Made by a program: the position numbers and the translations under genes. The notes under the pieces were generated by a model. It saw only the letters and a program-made list of their open reading frames with translations, did not search any database and had not been told where the DNA came from. Shown here one piece after another: positions 30,713-37,879 of a DNA stretch of 46,526 nucleotides. Positions within the stretch are counted from its first letter, which is position 1, and each line of letters starts with the position of its first letter. This DNA is from a virus, in IMG/VR virus record IMGVR_UViG_3300042876_000947, positions 1-46,526 of that record; one strand, given 5' to 3'.

Positions 30713-31125
30713 TCCCTGCCTCCGTCCACCGCCAGAAGCAGCGGGGCGACACGCTCGTAGAGGGCGCGGTCGAAGGCAGCGAGCTCCTCGACCTCCGCCC
30801 GGATCCGCTTCACGCGCTCCGCGGCGATAAACCTCCGGTCCTTCTCGTCCATGACGATGTAGATGCCCGACTGCGAAGTCCCGCCGACCGGGAGTTTCTC
30901 GACCCGGCGCAGGTGGCTCGCGGCCTCCTGGAGGCGCCTGACCACCTTGACCTCGATGCCCTCGCGCGAAACCTCGGCGAGGAGCTGCTCCCACGTCGCG
31001 GCGCTCTCCCGGCCCACGTGGCGCTCGAGGAGGATGCGCCGCAGGGTCAGGCAGAGCCCGCGGCTGACGGCCCGCTCCTCGGGGGCGCGCTTCGGTGGGC
31101 GCAGGTCGAGGACCGCCTGGATCAC
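30709..31125 (-). CDS. Hypothetical helical protein
   Basis: A 138-aa protein from GTG 31125 ([10 protein letters not shown]). Mostly helical and charged: [51 protein letters not shown], then a beta strand [14 protein letters not shown] and a long helix. The central part resembles a winged-helix layout, compatible with a DNA-binding accessory. GTGA overlap with the sigma-like gene. No family is recognised. Confidence 0.62.
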   Translation of the reverse strand: MIQAVLDLRPPKRAPEERAVSRGLCLTLRRILLERHVGRESAATWEQLLAEVSREGIEVKVVRRLQEAASHLRRVEKLPVGGTSQSGIYIVMDEKDRRFIAAERVKRIRAEVEELAAFDRALYERVAPLLLAVDGGRE

Positions 31126-31577
31126 CTGGCTCCGCCTCCGTCGTCGCTGGCGATCGTCGCGAGGCGCGCGAGCGCCCGCTGTTCCATCTGGCGCACGCGC
31201 TCCCGCGTGACGTTGATGACCTTCGCGACCTCTTCGAGCGTGATGCCGCCGCGGTCGGCGACGTCGAGCGCGCAGGTGTCGCGCAGCTCCCACGGCTCCT
31301 TCCCGGGGAAGTTGAACTTGATGGATCCGACGTGCGGGTTGACGTCGAGGAAGAGGTGGTACCTGCAGCTCAGGAACGGGCACGGCCGCGGCAGCTCTTC
31401 GCAGTCCTGGCGGCGTTCCGGGCGCAGGCGCTGCAGCTCCGCGAGGAAGGGCGCGAGCTCCGGATCCGGCGCCTGCCGCCGCGCCTCTCGCGCGATCGTC
31501 TTCAGCGAGACGGTCGTGGAGCGTCGGCCGAACCTCGGGGCCTCGGCGTGATCCGGTGTCTCGGTGAGCATCTTCAC
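31122..31577 (-). CDS. Sigma-70 region 4-like DNA-binding protein
   Basis: A 151-aa protein. The centre has [48 protein letters not shown], a pattern I recognise from sigma-like proteins of Deltaproteobacteria. The C-terminus is a sigma region-4 [31 protein letters not shown], with the R-E-R-V-R-Q-x-E signature of -35 recognition. No regions 1-3 are present. Such a protein could redirect host RNA polymerase, for example to late phage promoters; that is inference. Position in the operon upstream of the late genes fits. Confidence 0.72.
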   Translation of the reverse strand: MKMLTETPDHAEAPRFGRRSTTVSLKTIAREARRQAPDPELAPFLAELQRLRPERRQDCEELPRPCPFLSCRYHLFLDVNPHVGSIKFNFPGKEPWELRDTCALDVADRGGITLEEVAKVINVTRERVRQMEQRALARLATIASDDGGGAR

Positions 31578-31867
31578 CGGCGTGGCCCCCCGAAGCGGAA
31601 CGCGCTGAAGCTCGCGTCGCAGTGGGCCTCGTAGGTGAGCTGGTCGGCGACGAGCTGCCGGGCCAGGGCGGCGTCCGCGTCCGACAGACGAACGGTCGCC
31701 GGGTTCGCGGTCCTGACCATCCGCTCCGCGTAGAGCTGCTGGCAGGCCGCCTCGAAGTCCCGCTGACGACGGGCGTGGTCGCGCCGGCGGAGCGCCCGAT
31801 AGACGTCGTACCGGTCGCCCTCGTGGGTAATTCGCCCTGGAGGCGCCGGAGGTACGCGAACGATCAT
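31574..31867 (-). CDS. Hypothetical basic protein
   Basis: A 97-aa protein: RVPPAPPGRITHEGDRYDVYRALRRRDHARRQRDFEAACQQLYAERM, then SDADAALARQLVADQLTYEAHCDASFSAF. Helical and strongly charged. ATG 31867 overlaps the previous stop and its own stop overlaps the sigma-like start (ATGA). Operon position and overlap support it as real. Function and family unknown. Confidence 0.58.
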   Translation of the reverse strand: MIVRVPPAPPGRITHEGDRYDVYRALRRRDHARRQRDFEAACQQLYAERMVRTANPATVRLSDADAALARQLVADQLTYEAHCDASFSAFRFGGPRR

Positions 31868-32121
31868 CGCGTGGCCACCTTCCAGGTCCGCGGCGGCGCC
31901 AGCGGGTGCACCCCCACGTCCCACTCCGCGAGACGGTCGGCCGCTGCGTGAGCGCGGAGGTGGAGGACCTCTAGATCGGAGAACAGCGCGGCGCCGGAGG
32001 CGAGGGGTGGGAGGGGGGGGACCGCCCTCACCTCCGGGGCCGCAGCCCCGCCCGCGAGGGCGAGGATTCCTGCAAGAAGAAGCGCCCCGAGCAGGGGCCG
32101 TGAGAGCTGGTCGGCGTTCAC
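31864..32121 (-). CDS. Small exported or membrane protein
   Basis: An 85-aa protein from GTG 32121: charged start, then a hydrophobic segment (LLGALLLAGILALAGGAAAPEV, about residues 10-30, possible signal or anchor) and a Pro-rich soluble remainder. GTGA overlap with the upstream gene. No lipobox Cys. The function is unknown. It is unusual among the DNA-metabolism genes around it. Confidence 0.55.
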   Translation of the reverse strand: MNADQLSRPLLGALLLAGILALAGGAAAPEVRAVPPLPPLASGAALFSDLEVLHLRAHAAADRLAEWDVGVHPLAPPRTWKVATR

Positions 32122-32327
32122 GCGGTCGCTCCCTCGCGGTGCGCCTTGCCGGCCTGCAGGAGTAGGTCCGCACCGAGGTCGAAGGCCTCCTTGACCCGCT
32201 CCATGTCGTCCGCGCGGCGGCGCATGTACTCGGCGCGGCCGCCGAGGATGCGGACCCGCGCGCACTCGGCCTCGCAGATCGCGCATTGCGCGGCGGCCGA
32301 GAGGGCCTCGGGGGCGAGCGCGATCAC
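32118..32327 (-). CDS. Small Cys-containing helical protein
   Basis: A 69-aa protein from GTG 32327 (V-I-A-L-A-P-E-A-L), chosen because it overlaps the upstream stop by 4 nt. C-x2-C-x3-C (AQCAICEAEC) at residues 13-20, then a helical charged segment (MRRRADDMERVKEAFDLGADLLLQAGKAHREG). The CxxC pair may bind zinc as in other proteins here. The function is unknown. Confidence 0.58.
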   Translation of the reverse strand: MIALAPEALSAAAQCAICEAECARVRILGGRAEYMRRRADDMERVKEAFDLGADLLLQAGKAHREGATA

Positions 32328-33310
32328 CTGTCCCCTCCCACGCGGCCGGCCCGCAGCGCGTAGCACTCCGACTCACGCCCCGCGCAGCCCCCGTCGAGGT
32401 GGTACGGGTTGGCGCAAGGCGCCGCGATGCCCCCGGGGGACGCGGGCGGCGATGAATCGGAGAGCGGGGTGCCAGCGACGGGGGATCCACCCGGGCTGGT
32501 CTTCGGCTCTGCGACGTGGCCGGAGACCGAGCCGGTTGGCTCCCTCCGGTCGTGGCCGACCCCTACTGTACGCGGCATCGCGGTGGGGACCGGATTTCCG
32601 GTTACCGGTCTTCCCCGCTCTCCAAATCGTTCGCGCGTCGCCTCGCCTCGCGTGGTGCGGGCGGCGCGCAGGCGCTCCTGTTCGCGGGCAATGGCCTTGC
32701 AGCCACCCAGCGTGGACTCGGGGCAGGTGTGACACGGACCGTGACACTCGGGCACCGGACCGTTCGGATTCGTCGTGGCCGTCGTGGGAGCGGACGGGGC
32801 GGGGGCGCGCGGGACGGGCACGAACGGGAGCGGCTTCCGCATCGGCGCGCGTGCGACCACATCAGCCAGTAGGTCGAGGGCCATTCGGCCGACGGTCTCC
32901 CACTCGAAACTCTTGTGAGGGCACGTTGCCCCCTCGGCATCCCAGCCAACGTGTCCGACGATGAACACGGCGGACTTTTGGATCTCGGCCCACTCCTCCG
33001 GCCGCGGCGCGGGCTCGTCCTCGGGGAGCGCCAGAGCCATCACGCAGAGGTCGGCAGGCAGGCCCCACGCACCGCCCGGGGTGAGGTAAGTCACCCGCCG
33101 CACGACCTCGCGCCCGGTGTGTCCTCGGAAGTTCCCGGTCGGGATCCACTCCCTCAGCCGGAGCACGTCACCCACTGCAAACGGCCGGTCAGCCTTGCGG
33201 ATCTCGTAGGTCTTCGTCCCGTCCAGCAGCGCCGTGAACGACTCGGGCCACGTCTTCAGGTCGTGCACCACGGCGCCCTGCTCGAACTTCTTCGTTCGCG
33301 TCGCGGTCAT
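32324..33310 (-). CDS. DUF3850 (ASCH/PUA-like) protein with long Pro-rich tail
   Basis: A 328-aa protein. The N-terminal DUF3850 domain (residues about 14-95) is clear: VVHDLKTWPESFTALLDGTKTYEIRKADRPFAVGDVLRLREW, then REVVRRVTYLTPGG, a PUA/ASCH-like RNA-binding fold. The rest is a long Pro/Ala-rich tail with two Cys clusters (C-H-G-P-C-H-T-C...C and C-A-N-P-Y...C-A-G-R-E-S-E-C). ASCH proteins often act on RNA or nucleotide modification. Coupled by 4-nt overlaps to the CII-like gene. The low complexity tail is partly non-conserved-looking. Confidence 0.72.
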   Translation of the reverse strand: MTATRTKKFEQGAVVHDLKTWPESFTALLDGTKTYEIRKADRPFAVGDVLRLREWIPTGNFRGHTGREVVRRVTYLTPGGAWGLPADLCVMALALPEDEPAPRPEEWAEIQKSAVFIVGHVGWDAEGATCPHKSFEWETVGRMALDLLADVVARAPMRKPLPFVPVPRAPAPSAPTTATTNPNGPVPECHGPCHTCPESTLGGCKAIAREQERLRAARTTRGEATRERFGERGRPVTGNPVPTAMPRTVGVGHDRREPTGSVSGHVAEPKTSPGGSPVAGTPLSDSSPPASPGGIAAPCANPYHLDGGCAGRESECYALRAGRVGGDR

Positions 33311-33807
33311 CGCCCGAGCCCCGGCAGCGACGCCTGCCCGCGGGGCGCGCCGCGGATGAGCGAGAGGGCGCGGTCGAACATGTGACGCGCGTGAGCGAGC
33401 AGCGGCTCGAGGGCACCGGCCTCCGCCGTCGTGATGGTCCCGTCGGCCGCGGCCTCGGCGATCCCGGCCACCGCCTCCCCCGCGGCGCCGGCCGCGTGCA
33501 GGCCGGTCGCCGCGAGGGAGTCCGCGTGGGCGGGGCGGGGGGCATGTCGAAGGTCCCAGCCGAGGGCGTTGAGGTCCAGCAGGCCGCGCACCAGCTCGAG
33601 CGCGTCCTCCTCCTGGTCGAGCGCGACCATGGCGCCGAGAACCAGGCGGAGGTCGGGCACCGTGAGCGGCGAGATCCCCTCCACGGCGTTGTAGAGGGAC
33701 CGGCCGGGGATGCCCGCCGCGGTGGAGAGGCGGAACGGGTTGCAGACCTCGTGGCGGGTGAGCCGCCCGAGCGCCAGCGTGTCGATCTTGCTCTGCCTGC
33801 CTGCCAT
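33307..33807 (-). CDS. CII-like regulatory protein (Phage_CP76 pattern)
   Basis: A 166-aa protein. The N-terminal half is HTH-like (LTRHEVCNPFRLSTAAGIPGRSLYNAVEGISPLTVPDLRLVLGAMVALDQEEDALELV). The C-terminal AAGEAVAGIAEAAADGTITTAEAGALEPLLAHARHMFDRALSLI matches the helix-pair seen in P2-type CII / CP76 regulators. It probably activates or tunes a lysogeny promoter. GGAGGGG precedes ATG 33807. It lies 42 bp downstream of the XRE repressor on the same strand with no terminator between, so probably cotranscribed. Confidence 0.58.
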   Translation of the reverse strand: MAGRQSKIDTLALGRLTRHEVCNPFRLSTAAGIPGRSLYNAVEGISPLTVPDLRLVLGAMVALDQEEDALELVRGLLDLNALGWDLRHAPRPAHADSLAATGLHAAGAAGEAVAGIAEAAADGTITTAEAGALEPLLAHARHMFDRALSLIRGAPRGQASLPGLGR

Positions 33808-33849
33808 GGTCCCCTCCGTGGCGGTTGACCTGCGGTGTTTCGCCTCGCG

Positions 33850-34113
33850 CTACTGCTTCGTGCCCGTCACCGTGGCTCCGTGCCCAAGCAGCTGCGCCGG
33901 CTCCACGGAGAGCGCTTTCGCGAGCACCTCGAGACGAGCAGTGCCGAGCCCTCGTCGGCCCGTGCGCGCGTTCTCGATCCGCGAGAGGCTCCCTTTGTCG
34001 ATCCGGGTCCGCTTGGCGAGGTCGTTGAGGGAGAGGCCGAGCTCGAGGCGGCGCCTGCGCGTATTCGCCCCGAGCCGCCTCGCCATCTCTGTCGTTCCCT
34101 GCGGTGACGCCAT
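33850..34113 (-). CDS. XRE-family phage repressor (single HTH domain)
   Basis: An 87-aa protein with an XRE HTH at residues about 22-66 (RLELGLSLNDLAKRTRIDKGSLSRIENARTGRRGLGTARLEVLAKAL). There is no C-terminal oligomerisation or self-cleavage domain, so it cannot be removed by RecA-style autocleavage. It is transcribed to the left with the CII-like gene. ATG 34113 directly abuts the 19-bp operator (34114-34132), and a -10 lies 8 nt before the ATG, so the mRNA is probably leaderless. A Cro-like role instead of the main repressor is possible. Confidence 0.82.
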   Translation of the reverse strand: MASPQGTTEMARRLGANTRRRRLELGLSLNDLAKRTRIDKGSLSRIENARTGRRGLGTARLEVLAKALSVEPAQLLGHGATVTGTKQ

Positions 34114-34132
34114 GGTTGCAATAGATACAACC
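34114..34132. promoter_or_regulatory. Operator O1 at repressor promoter
   Basis: GGTTGCAATAGATACAACC: 5-bp half-sites GGTTG and CAACC around a 9-nt spacer. It is identical to the early operator at 39170-39188 in 17 of 19 bases, and overlaps the -10 region of the repressor promoter, fitting autoregulation. Confidence 0.82.
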
Positions 34133-34150
34133 CGGACCGGCTCCAGTCAA
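34122..34150 (-). promoter_or_regulatory. Repressor promoter (leaderless transcript)
   Basis: On the minus strand TTGACT (34150-34145), 17-nt spacer, TATCTA (34127-34122), then 8 nt and the repressor ATG. The start point would fall at or next to the ATG. The operator O1 covers the -10. Confidence 0.7.
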
Positions 34151-34192
34151 GTTGGATCCCGAGCAACCCCGCGCGCGGAGCCTCCGTTAACC

Positions 34193-34211
34193 GGCGGGTA
34201 TGCTGCCCGCC
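34193..34211. promoter_or_regulatory. Inverted repeat before HTH gene
   Basis: GGCGGG-TATGCTG-CCCGCC, a perfect 6-bp dyad with 7-nt centre, 2 nt before GTG 34214. It encloses a -10-like TATGCT. It may be an operator of the 34214 gene or a start-site hairpin; no Shine-Dalgarno is present. Confidence 0.4.
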
Positions 34212-34213
34212 GC

Positions 34214-34603
34214 GTGCGACGAGAGAGACCCAAGGCGTTCGGTACCCGCTACGACCAGCGGAAAATCGGCATCAATGTCGAGCGGATGTGCAAGGTTCGG
34301 GGCAAGGAGCGGAAGTGGGCCTACGACCTCCTCGGCATCAAGAAGGGCGAGTACTCCAGGAAGGTGAACGGGGAGACGCCCTTCACGCTTTGGGAGGCGT
34401 CCGTCCTCGCCGATGCTCTGGATGCACCCCCGGGGTGGCCCTTCATCGACGCCGAGCTCGGCGAGCAGCTTCGCCGTTCGGCAGCCCAACCCGAGCAGCT
34501 CGCCACCCCCGCACTCGCGCCGACCCTCCGCGCCGCCGAGTCGCCACCGCCCTACGTCACAGCCCCGGCGAAGAAGTCCACGAAGAAGCCGCACCCGAAG
34601 TAG
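34214..34603 (+). CDS. Second HTH regulator, divergent from the repressor
   Basis: A 129-aa protein (GTG 34214 tentative; no other in-frame start fits the domain). The N-terminal 75 residues form an HTH-like region: GINVERMCKVRGKERKWAYDLLGIKKGEYSRKVNGETPFTLWEASVLADALDAPPGWPFID. The C-terminus is Ala/Pro/Lys-rich and probably disordered. It is divergent from the XRE gene across a 100-bp control region, the classic repressor/Cro arrangement. Which of the two maintains lysogeny cannot be told from sequence. Downstream on the same strand are exported cargo genes. Confidence 0.68.
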   Translation: MRRERPKAFGTRYDQRKIGINVERMCKVRGKERKWAYDLLGIKKGEYSRKVNGETPFTLWEASVLADALDAPPGWPFIDAELGEQLRRSAAQPEQLATPALAPTLRAAESPPPYVTAPAKKSTKKPHPK

Positions 34604-34619
34604 AGCTTGGAGGGGGACG

Positions 34620-35261
34620 ATGATCTCGCTGGCCGCCGCCCTACTGCTCGCCGCCGCGCCGGCCGCGAAGGTCGACTACCAGGGCCCGCTGGGCCTGAAG
34701 TGGGGGATGTCGCCGGAGGCCGTGAAGGGGGCGCTCTCGAAGCGACTTGAGTTCGTGGAGGAGAAGGAGACCGACGGCGGAGTGTCCTTCTCGCAGTACT
34801 TCGCTGGCACATTTGGAGACTTCGCGGCTGAGAAGATCGAAGTCACCTACTGGGAGCGGAAGCTCCTCGCAGCAGCTGTCGTTATCGCGCCGACGGAAGA
34901 ACGGCCAGTTGACCTGCTGTGGCAACAAGTCGTCGCCTCCATGTCCAGTGGCTACGGGCCCCCAACGAAGATGGACGATCCACTTCAACTCGCCCCCGGC
35001 GCCAAGAAGGATCGACGGCGCGCTAGCGTGCTGTACCGCATGACCGAGCGGAGCGAGATCGAGCGAGCGCTCCTCTCGCGAGAGGCAAGGGTTGCCGCTA
35101 AGTGGAGGTTTCGCAACGGAGCCGAATGCCTCGTCGGGATCAGCGCGGACCCCGACGCGACCGAAATCCAGGAGTTTCGCGTGATGTGGGCCTTCGCGGA
35201 CGGGACGAGGCTGAAAGGTTGGGATGCAGCGACTGACAAGGCGAAGCCTCCCGACTTCTAG
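34620..35261 (+). CDS. Exported hypothetical protein (cargo)
   Basis: A 213-aa protein with a short signal peptide (MISLAAALLLAAAPAAK) and a soluble domain: GPLGLKWGMSPEAVKGALSKRLEFVEEKETDGGVSFSQYFAGTFGDFAAEKIEVTYWERKLLAAAVVIAPTEE. The L-G-L-K-W-G-M-S start is typical of periplasmic domains of myxobacterial and other proteobacterial proteins. TTGGAGGGGG precedes ATG 34620. The coding sequence is less GC-rich than the phage backbone. It is probably expressed in the lysogen with the HTH gene 16 bp upstream. Confidence 0.68.
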   Translation: MISLAAALLLAAAPAAKVDYQGPLGLKWGMSPEAVKGALSKRLEFVEEKETDGGVSFSQYFAGTFGDFAAEKIEVTYWERKLLAAAVVIAPTEERPVDLLWQQVVASMSSGYGPPTKMDDPLQLAPGAKKDRRRASVLYRMTERSEIERALLSREARVAAKWRFRNGAECLVGISADPDATEIQEFRVMWAFADGTRLKGWDAATDKAKPPDF

Positions 35262-35268
35262 GAGCCCC

Positions 35269-35721
35269 ATGCGCCCTCCCCTCCTCGCCGCCCTCGCCGC
35301 GCTGGCCCTCGCCGGCTGCACTCACACGGCGACGGTGCCCGTGAACCTGGTCAGCCGCGCAGACTTCCCACCGTCGGAGCGCGACGCCGTCTGGTCGCGC
35401 GCGGTGCTGAGCCTGCACAGGGTAGGCACGCTCGCGCGGGTCGATGAGGCGGGGCTCGTCGCCACGACGGAGCCGATGTCCGGCGTCATGCAGTGCGGCA
35501 GGGCACGCTGCCCAGTGACCGCCACGCTCCAGGTGATCGTTGCGCCGGCCGGCCAGTTCTCGGCCCGGTACAACCGCCTCGTCTCGGGCGAGGCCGACAC
35601 CAGCTACGACGGCCGGTACGAGAAGATCCTCGCCGACGAGGAGATCGCGGCGCTGCAGGTCGAACTCGACCGGTGGGTCGCCGAGGTGACCGCCGGCGCA
35701 CCCCCGGCGCCCGCTCACTGA
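35269..35721 (+). CDS. Lipoprotein (cargo)
   Basis: A 150-aa protein with lipobox LALAGC (MRPPLLAALAALALAGC). The mature part (ATVPVNLVSRADFPPSERDAVWSRAVLSLHRVGTLARVDEAGLVATTE...) is a small soluble domain with two further Cys (MQCGRARC). It probably resides on the outer or inner membrane. It lies 7 nt after the previous cargo gene, so cotranscribed. Lysogenic conversion or superinfection exclusion is a possibility without direct evidence. Confidence 0.72.
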   Translation: MRPPLLAALAALALAGCTHTATVPVNLVSRADFPPSERDAVWSRAVLSLHRVGTLARVDEAGLVATTEPMSGVMQCGRARCPVTATLQVIVAPAGQFSARYNRLVSGEADTSYDGRYEKILADEEIAALQVELDRWVAEVTAGAPPAPAH

Positions 35722-35741
35722 GCGTCCGCACCGCCTCGTGA

Positions 35742-35759
35742 ACCCGTTCGAGAACGGGT
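35742..35759. terminator. Strong short dyad after lipoprotein gene
   Basis: ACCCGTTC-GA-GAACGGGT, a perfect 8-bp dyad 20 nt after the lipoprotein stop. It can fold into a tight hairpin; no T-tract follows. It may terminate the cargo operon or be a protein-binding site. Confidence 0.45.
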
Positions 35760-35804
35760 GGATCATCGCGTCCCCCGCCCGAGGGACAGGCAGCGATCCG
35801 CCCA

Positions 35805-35833
35805 TTGACGGCCCGGGTTGAGGCTCGTACCGT
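35805..35833 (+). promoter_or_regulatory. Promoter of the small Cys/His-rich secreted protein
   Basis: TTGACG (35805-35810), 17-nt spacer, TACCGT (35828-35833), then a 45-nt leader to ATG 35879. The -35 is good and the -10 weak, so the call is moderate. Confidence 0.5.
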
Positions 35834-35878
35834 CGGGCCTCGCGGGGCGATCCCGCTCCGCGCTTCGAGGGGGGCCTC

Positions 35879-36061
35879 ATGCTGCGCACGATACTGGCTG
35901 TCGCCGTTGGTCTGTTCCTGGGGTGGTCTTCAGCGAGCGCGGTGGCACCGCCCGCGGAGGATCTCGAGCACGGGGGCGGGCTCAACAAGTGCGGCTGCCA
36001 CGTGAACCACAAGACCGGCGAGTGCCACTGCCACCAGGACCGCGGCTGCCAACACTGCTAA
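35879..36061 (+). CDS. Small secreted Cys/His-rich protein
   Basis: A 60-aa protein: signal peptide (MLRTILAVAVGLFLGWSSASA) and a mature part of about 38 residues with G-L-N-K-C-G-C-H-V-N-H-K-T-G-E-C-H-C-H and a closing R-G-C-Q-H-C. The N-K-C-G-C-H-x-N-x-K-T-G-E-C-H-C-H motif is one I recognise from short exported proteins of many proteobacteria, usually next to nuclease or envelope genes. It may bind metal. GAGGGGG lies upstream. It is a likely host-derived cargo gene with its own promoter. Confidence 0.7.
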   Translation: MLRTILAVAVGLFLGWSSASAVAPPAEDLEHGGGLNKCGCHVNHKTGECHCHQDRGCQHC

Positions 36062-36084
36062 CTGGCCCCTCCTACGGGGTAGGT

Positions 36085-36100
36085 TTTAGATTTTTCTAAA
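36085..36100. promoter_or_regulatory. Operator-like palindrome of the HTH-ImmA gene
   Basis: TTTAGA-TTTT-TCTAAA, a perfect 6-bp dyad in a distinctly AT-rich patch 46 bp upstream of ATG 36146. HigA-like antitoxins usually autoregulate through such sites. The CCCC/GGGG hairpin at 36066-36079 before it may end the previous transcript. Confidence 0.6.
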
Positions 36101-36145
36101 GTTCTACATTGACGGGGGTCGGCGGCGCGGGCAGTATGCGGGGCG

Positions 36146-37321
36146 ATGTCGACCTCCGCCGAGCACCTCGCCCCCGGCCAGCTCATCCGGGAACTCCTGG
36201 ACCAGAAGGGCTGGCCTCAGCGCGTCCTCGCGCTCGTCCTCGGCTGGAACGAGGCCACCGTCAGCCAGATCATCGCCGGCAAGGCCGACATCGACGCCGA
36301 CATGGCGCTCGAGCTCGGTCAGGTCTTCGACCTTCCCGCCGAGCGGTTCTTGGACCTGCAGAAGAGCTACGATCTCGCCAGGGCGCGGATGCTCTCGCCC
36401 AACGGCCAACCCTGGCTTGCCCGCCGCGCAGCCCTCTACGGCGCGCTGCCGATTGGCGAGATGGCCAGGCGGGGCTGGCTCCAGCTCGAGCCCGACGAGG
36501 TCAGGAACGTCCCGCGCGTGGAGCTCGCACTCGCCCGCTTCTTCGGTGTCGAGAGCCCCGACGAGATCGAGGTCCTCCCACACGCCGCCAAGAAGACCGA
36601 GGTCTCCCGTCCAGCCACGCCCTCGCAAGTGGCGTGGCTGCATCGCGCCCGACGCATCGCCGAGGAGATCCTGGTCCCAAGGTACTCGTCATCCTCGCTT
36701 CAGGGCGCGCTCAGCGGCCTTCGCGGCCTCCTGAGCGCGCCCGAGAATGTCCGGCACGTGCCTCGGATCCTCATGGAGTGCGGAGTCCGGTACCTCCTGG
36801 TCGAGACGATTGGTGACGCCAAGATCGACGGAGCGTGCTTCTGGCTCAAGCAGGGGACGTCACCCGTCGTCGCGATGTCGTGCCGGTTCGACCGCATCGA
36901 CAACTTCTGGTTCGTATTGAGGCACGAGATCGAGCACGTGCTCCAGGGCCACGGACGGGACGCAGTGATGCTGGACGCCGATCTCGCGCCCGAGGAGCCG
37001 AAATCCGGGGTCGCGCAGGCGGGGCCGCCCGAGGAGGAGCGCATCGCGAATGAGGCGGCCGCGGAGTTCTGCGTGCCCCAGGCGAAGCTGCGCAAGTTCG
37101 TGACCGTGAAGGCGCCCTTCTACCAGGAGCGCGACATGCTCGGGTTCGCGCGGACCCTTCGCGTGCACCCCGGCATCGTGGCCGGCCAGATCCGCCACGC
37201 GACCGGCCGCTACGACCTCTACAAGAAGCACATGGTGAAGGTTCGAGCGAATGTGTCCCCTGCCGCCACCGTGGACGGCTGGGGGGATGTGGTTCCCCTC
37301 TCACGGCATGAGCGCACCTGA
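36146..37321 (+). CDS. HTH (HigA-like) fused to ImmA/IrrE metallopeptidase
   Basis: A 391-aa protein. N-terminal HigA-like HTH (residues about 10-70): PGQLIRELLDQKGWPQRVLALVLGWNEATVSQIIAGKADIDADMALELGQVFDLPAERFLDLQ. The C-terminal ImmA/IrrE domain has the zinc motif FVLRHEIEHVLQGH (about residue 260, H-E-I-E-H) and the later acidic AAAEFCVPQ. Such fusions are encoded by toxin-antitoxin, defence and mobile-element immunity loci. A likely role is autoregulation plus cleavage of a regulator. The next gene overlaps it (TGATG). The region is less GC-rich than the backbone. Confidence 0.82.
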   Translation: MSTSAEHLAPGQLIRELLDQKGWPQRVLALVLGWNEATVSQIIAGKADIDADMALELGQVFDLPAERFLDLQKSYDLARARMLSPNGQPWLARRAALYGALPIGEMARRGWLQLEPDEVRNVPRVELALARFFGVESPDEIEVLPHAAKKTEVSRPATPSQVAWLHRARRIAEEILVPRYSSSSLQGALSGLRGLLSAPENVRHVPRILMECGVRYLLVETIGDAKIDGACFWLKQGTSPVVAMSCRFDRIDNFWFVLRHEIEHVLQGHGRDAVMLDADLAPEEPKSGVAQAGPPEEERIANEAAAEFCVPQAKLRKFVTVKAPFYQERDMLGFARTLRVHPGIVAGQIRHATGRYDLYKKHMVKVRANVSPAATVDGWGDVVPLSRHERT

Positions 37322-37857
37322 TGTCCAGCAGGGACCAGATCATCCAGCGTCTTGCCCGCAGCTACCGCGAGGAGACGGGCGCCGAGGCTGTGGACGCCGA
37401 CGGGAGGTTCGCCGAGTACCTCATCGCGAAGGGCGTCCAGCGGCCCAAGATTCCAACCGAACGAGAGCTGATGGCCAGGATCGCCCGCCAGGCCCTGAAG
37501 CACGAGATCCGGAAGGATTCCGTCACCGGGCAGCCGTACCGCGGCTGGCATCCGGTTCCGTCCGGCGAGGACCCCAGCACGGGCCAGCGACGGTTCCTCT
37601 ACTTCGACATCGAGGACGCGCCCAGGCTGGCGATGGAGAAGGCGGTCCAGTTGCGCGTGAGCGGAATGGTCAGCGACGGTGTCCAGGTAGCGAGGGACGC
37701 CGCGCACTGGAACCGGATCAACCCCAACGAGCAGGCGCTCGAGGTCCAGGAGCTCCTCGATCTTCGGGACCCGGTCGAGTGGCGCATGAACTCCGACCTC
37801 GATGAGGACGACGATCCAGACGCAGGCGGCGACTCGGCCGAGGTGTCGCCCGACTAG
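37321..37857 (+). CDS. Partner protein of the HTH-ImmA gene
   Basis: A 178-aa protein, ATG overlapping the previous stop, so strictly coupled. N-terminus SSRDQIIQRLARSYREETGAEAVDADGRFAEYLIAKGVQRPKIPTERELMARIARQALKHEIRKDSVTGQPYRGWHPV, then RFLYFDIEDAPRLAMEKAVQLRVSGMVSDGVQVARDA, and an acidic C-terminal tail (DEDDDPDAGGDS). No family is recognised. Its fixed partnership suggests a toxin, effector or substrate of the protease. A strong hairpin (37880-37906) follows, closing the two-gene unit. Confidence 0.66.
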   Translation: MSSRDQIIQRLARSYREETGAEAVDADGRFAEYLIAKGVQRPKIPTERELMARIARQALKHEIRKDSVTGQPYRGWHPVPSGEDPSTGQRRFLYFDIEDAPRLAMEKAVQLRVSGMVSDGVQVARDAAHWNRINPNEQALEVQELLDLRDPVEWRMNSDLDEDDDPDAGGDSAEVSPD

Positions 37858-37879
37858 GCTCTGCTGGCCGAAACGACAA

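Noticed and set aside
36109-36140. TTGACG (36109) with TATGCG (36135) as a standard promoter for the HTH-ImmA gene
   Set aside because: The spacer would be 20 nt, too long for a normal promoter; the palindrome at 36085-36100 is clear but the promoter itself is not resolved.
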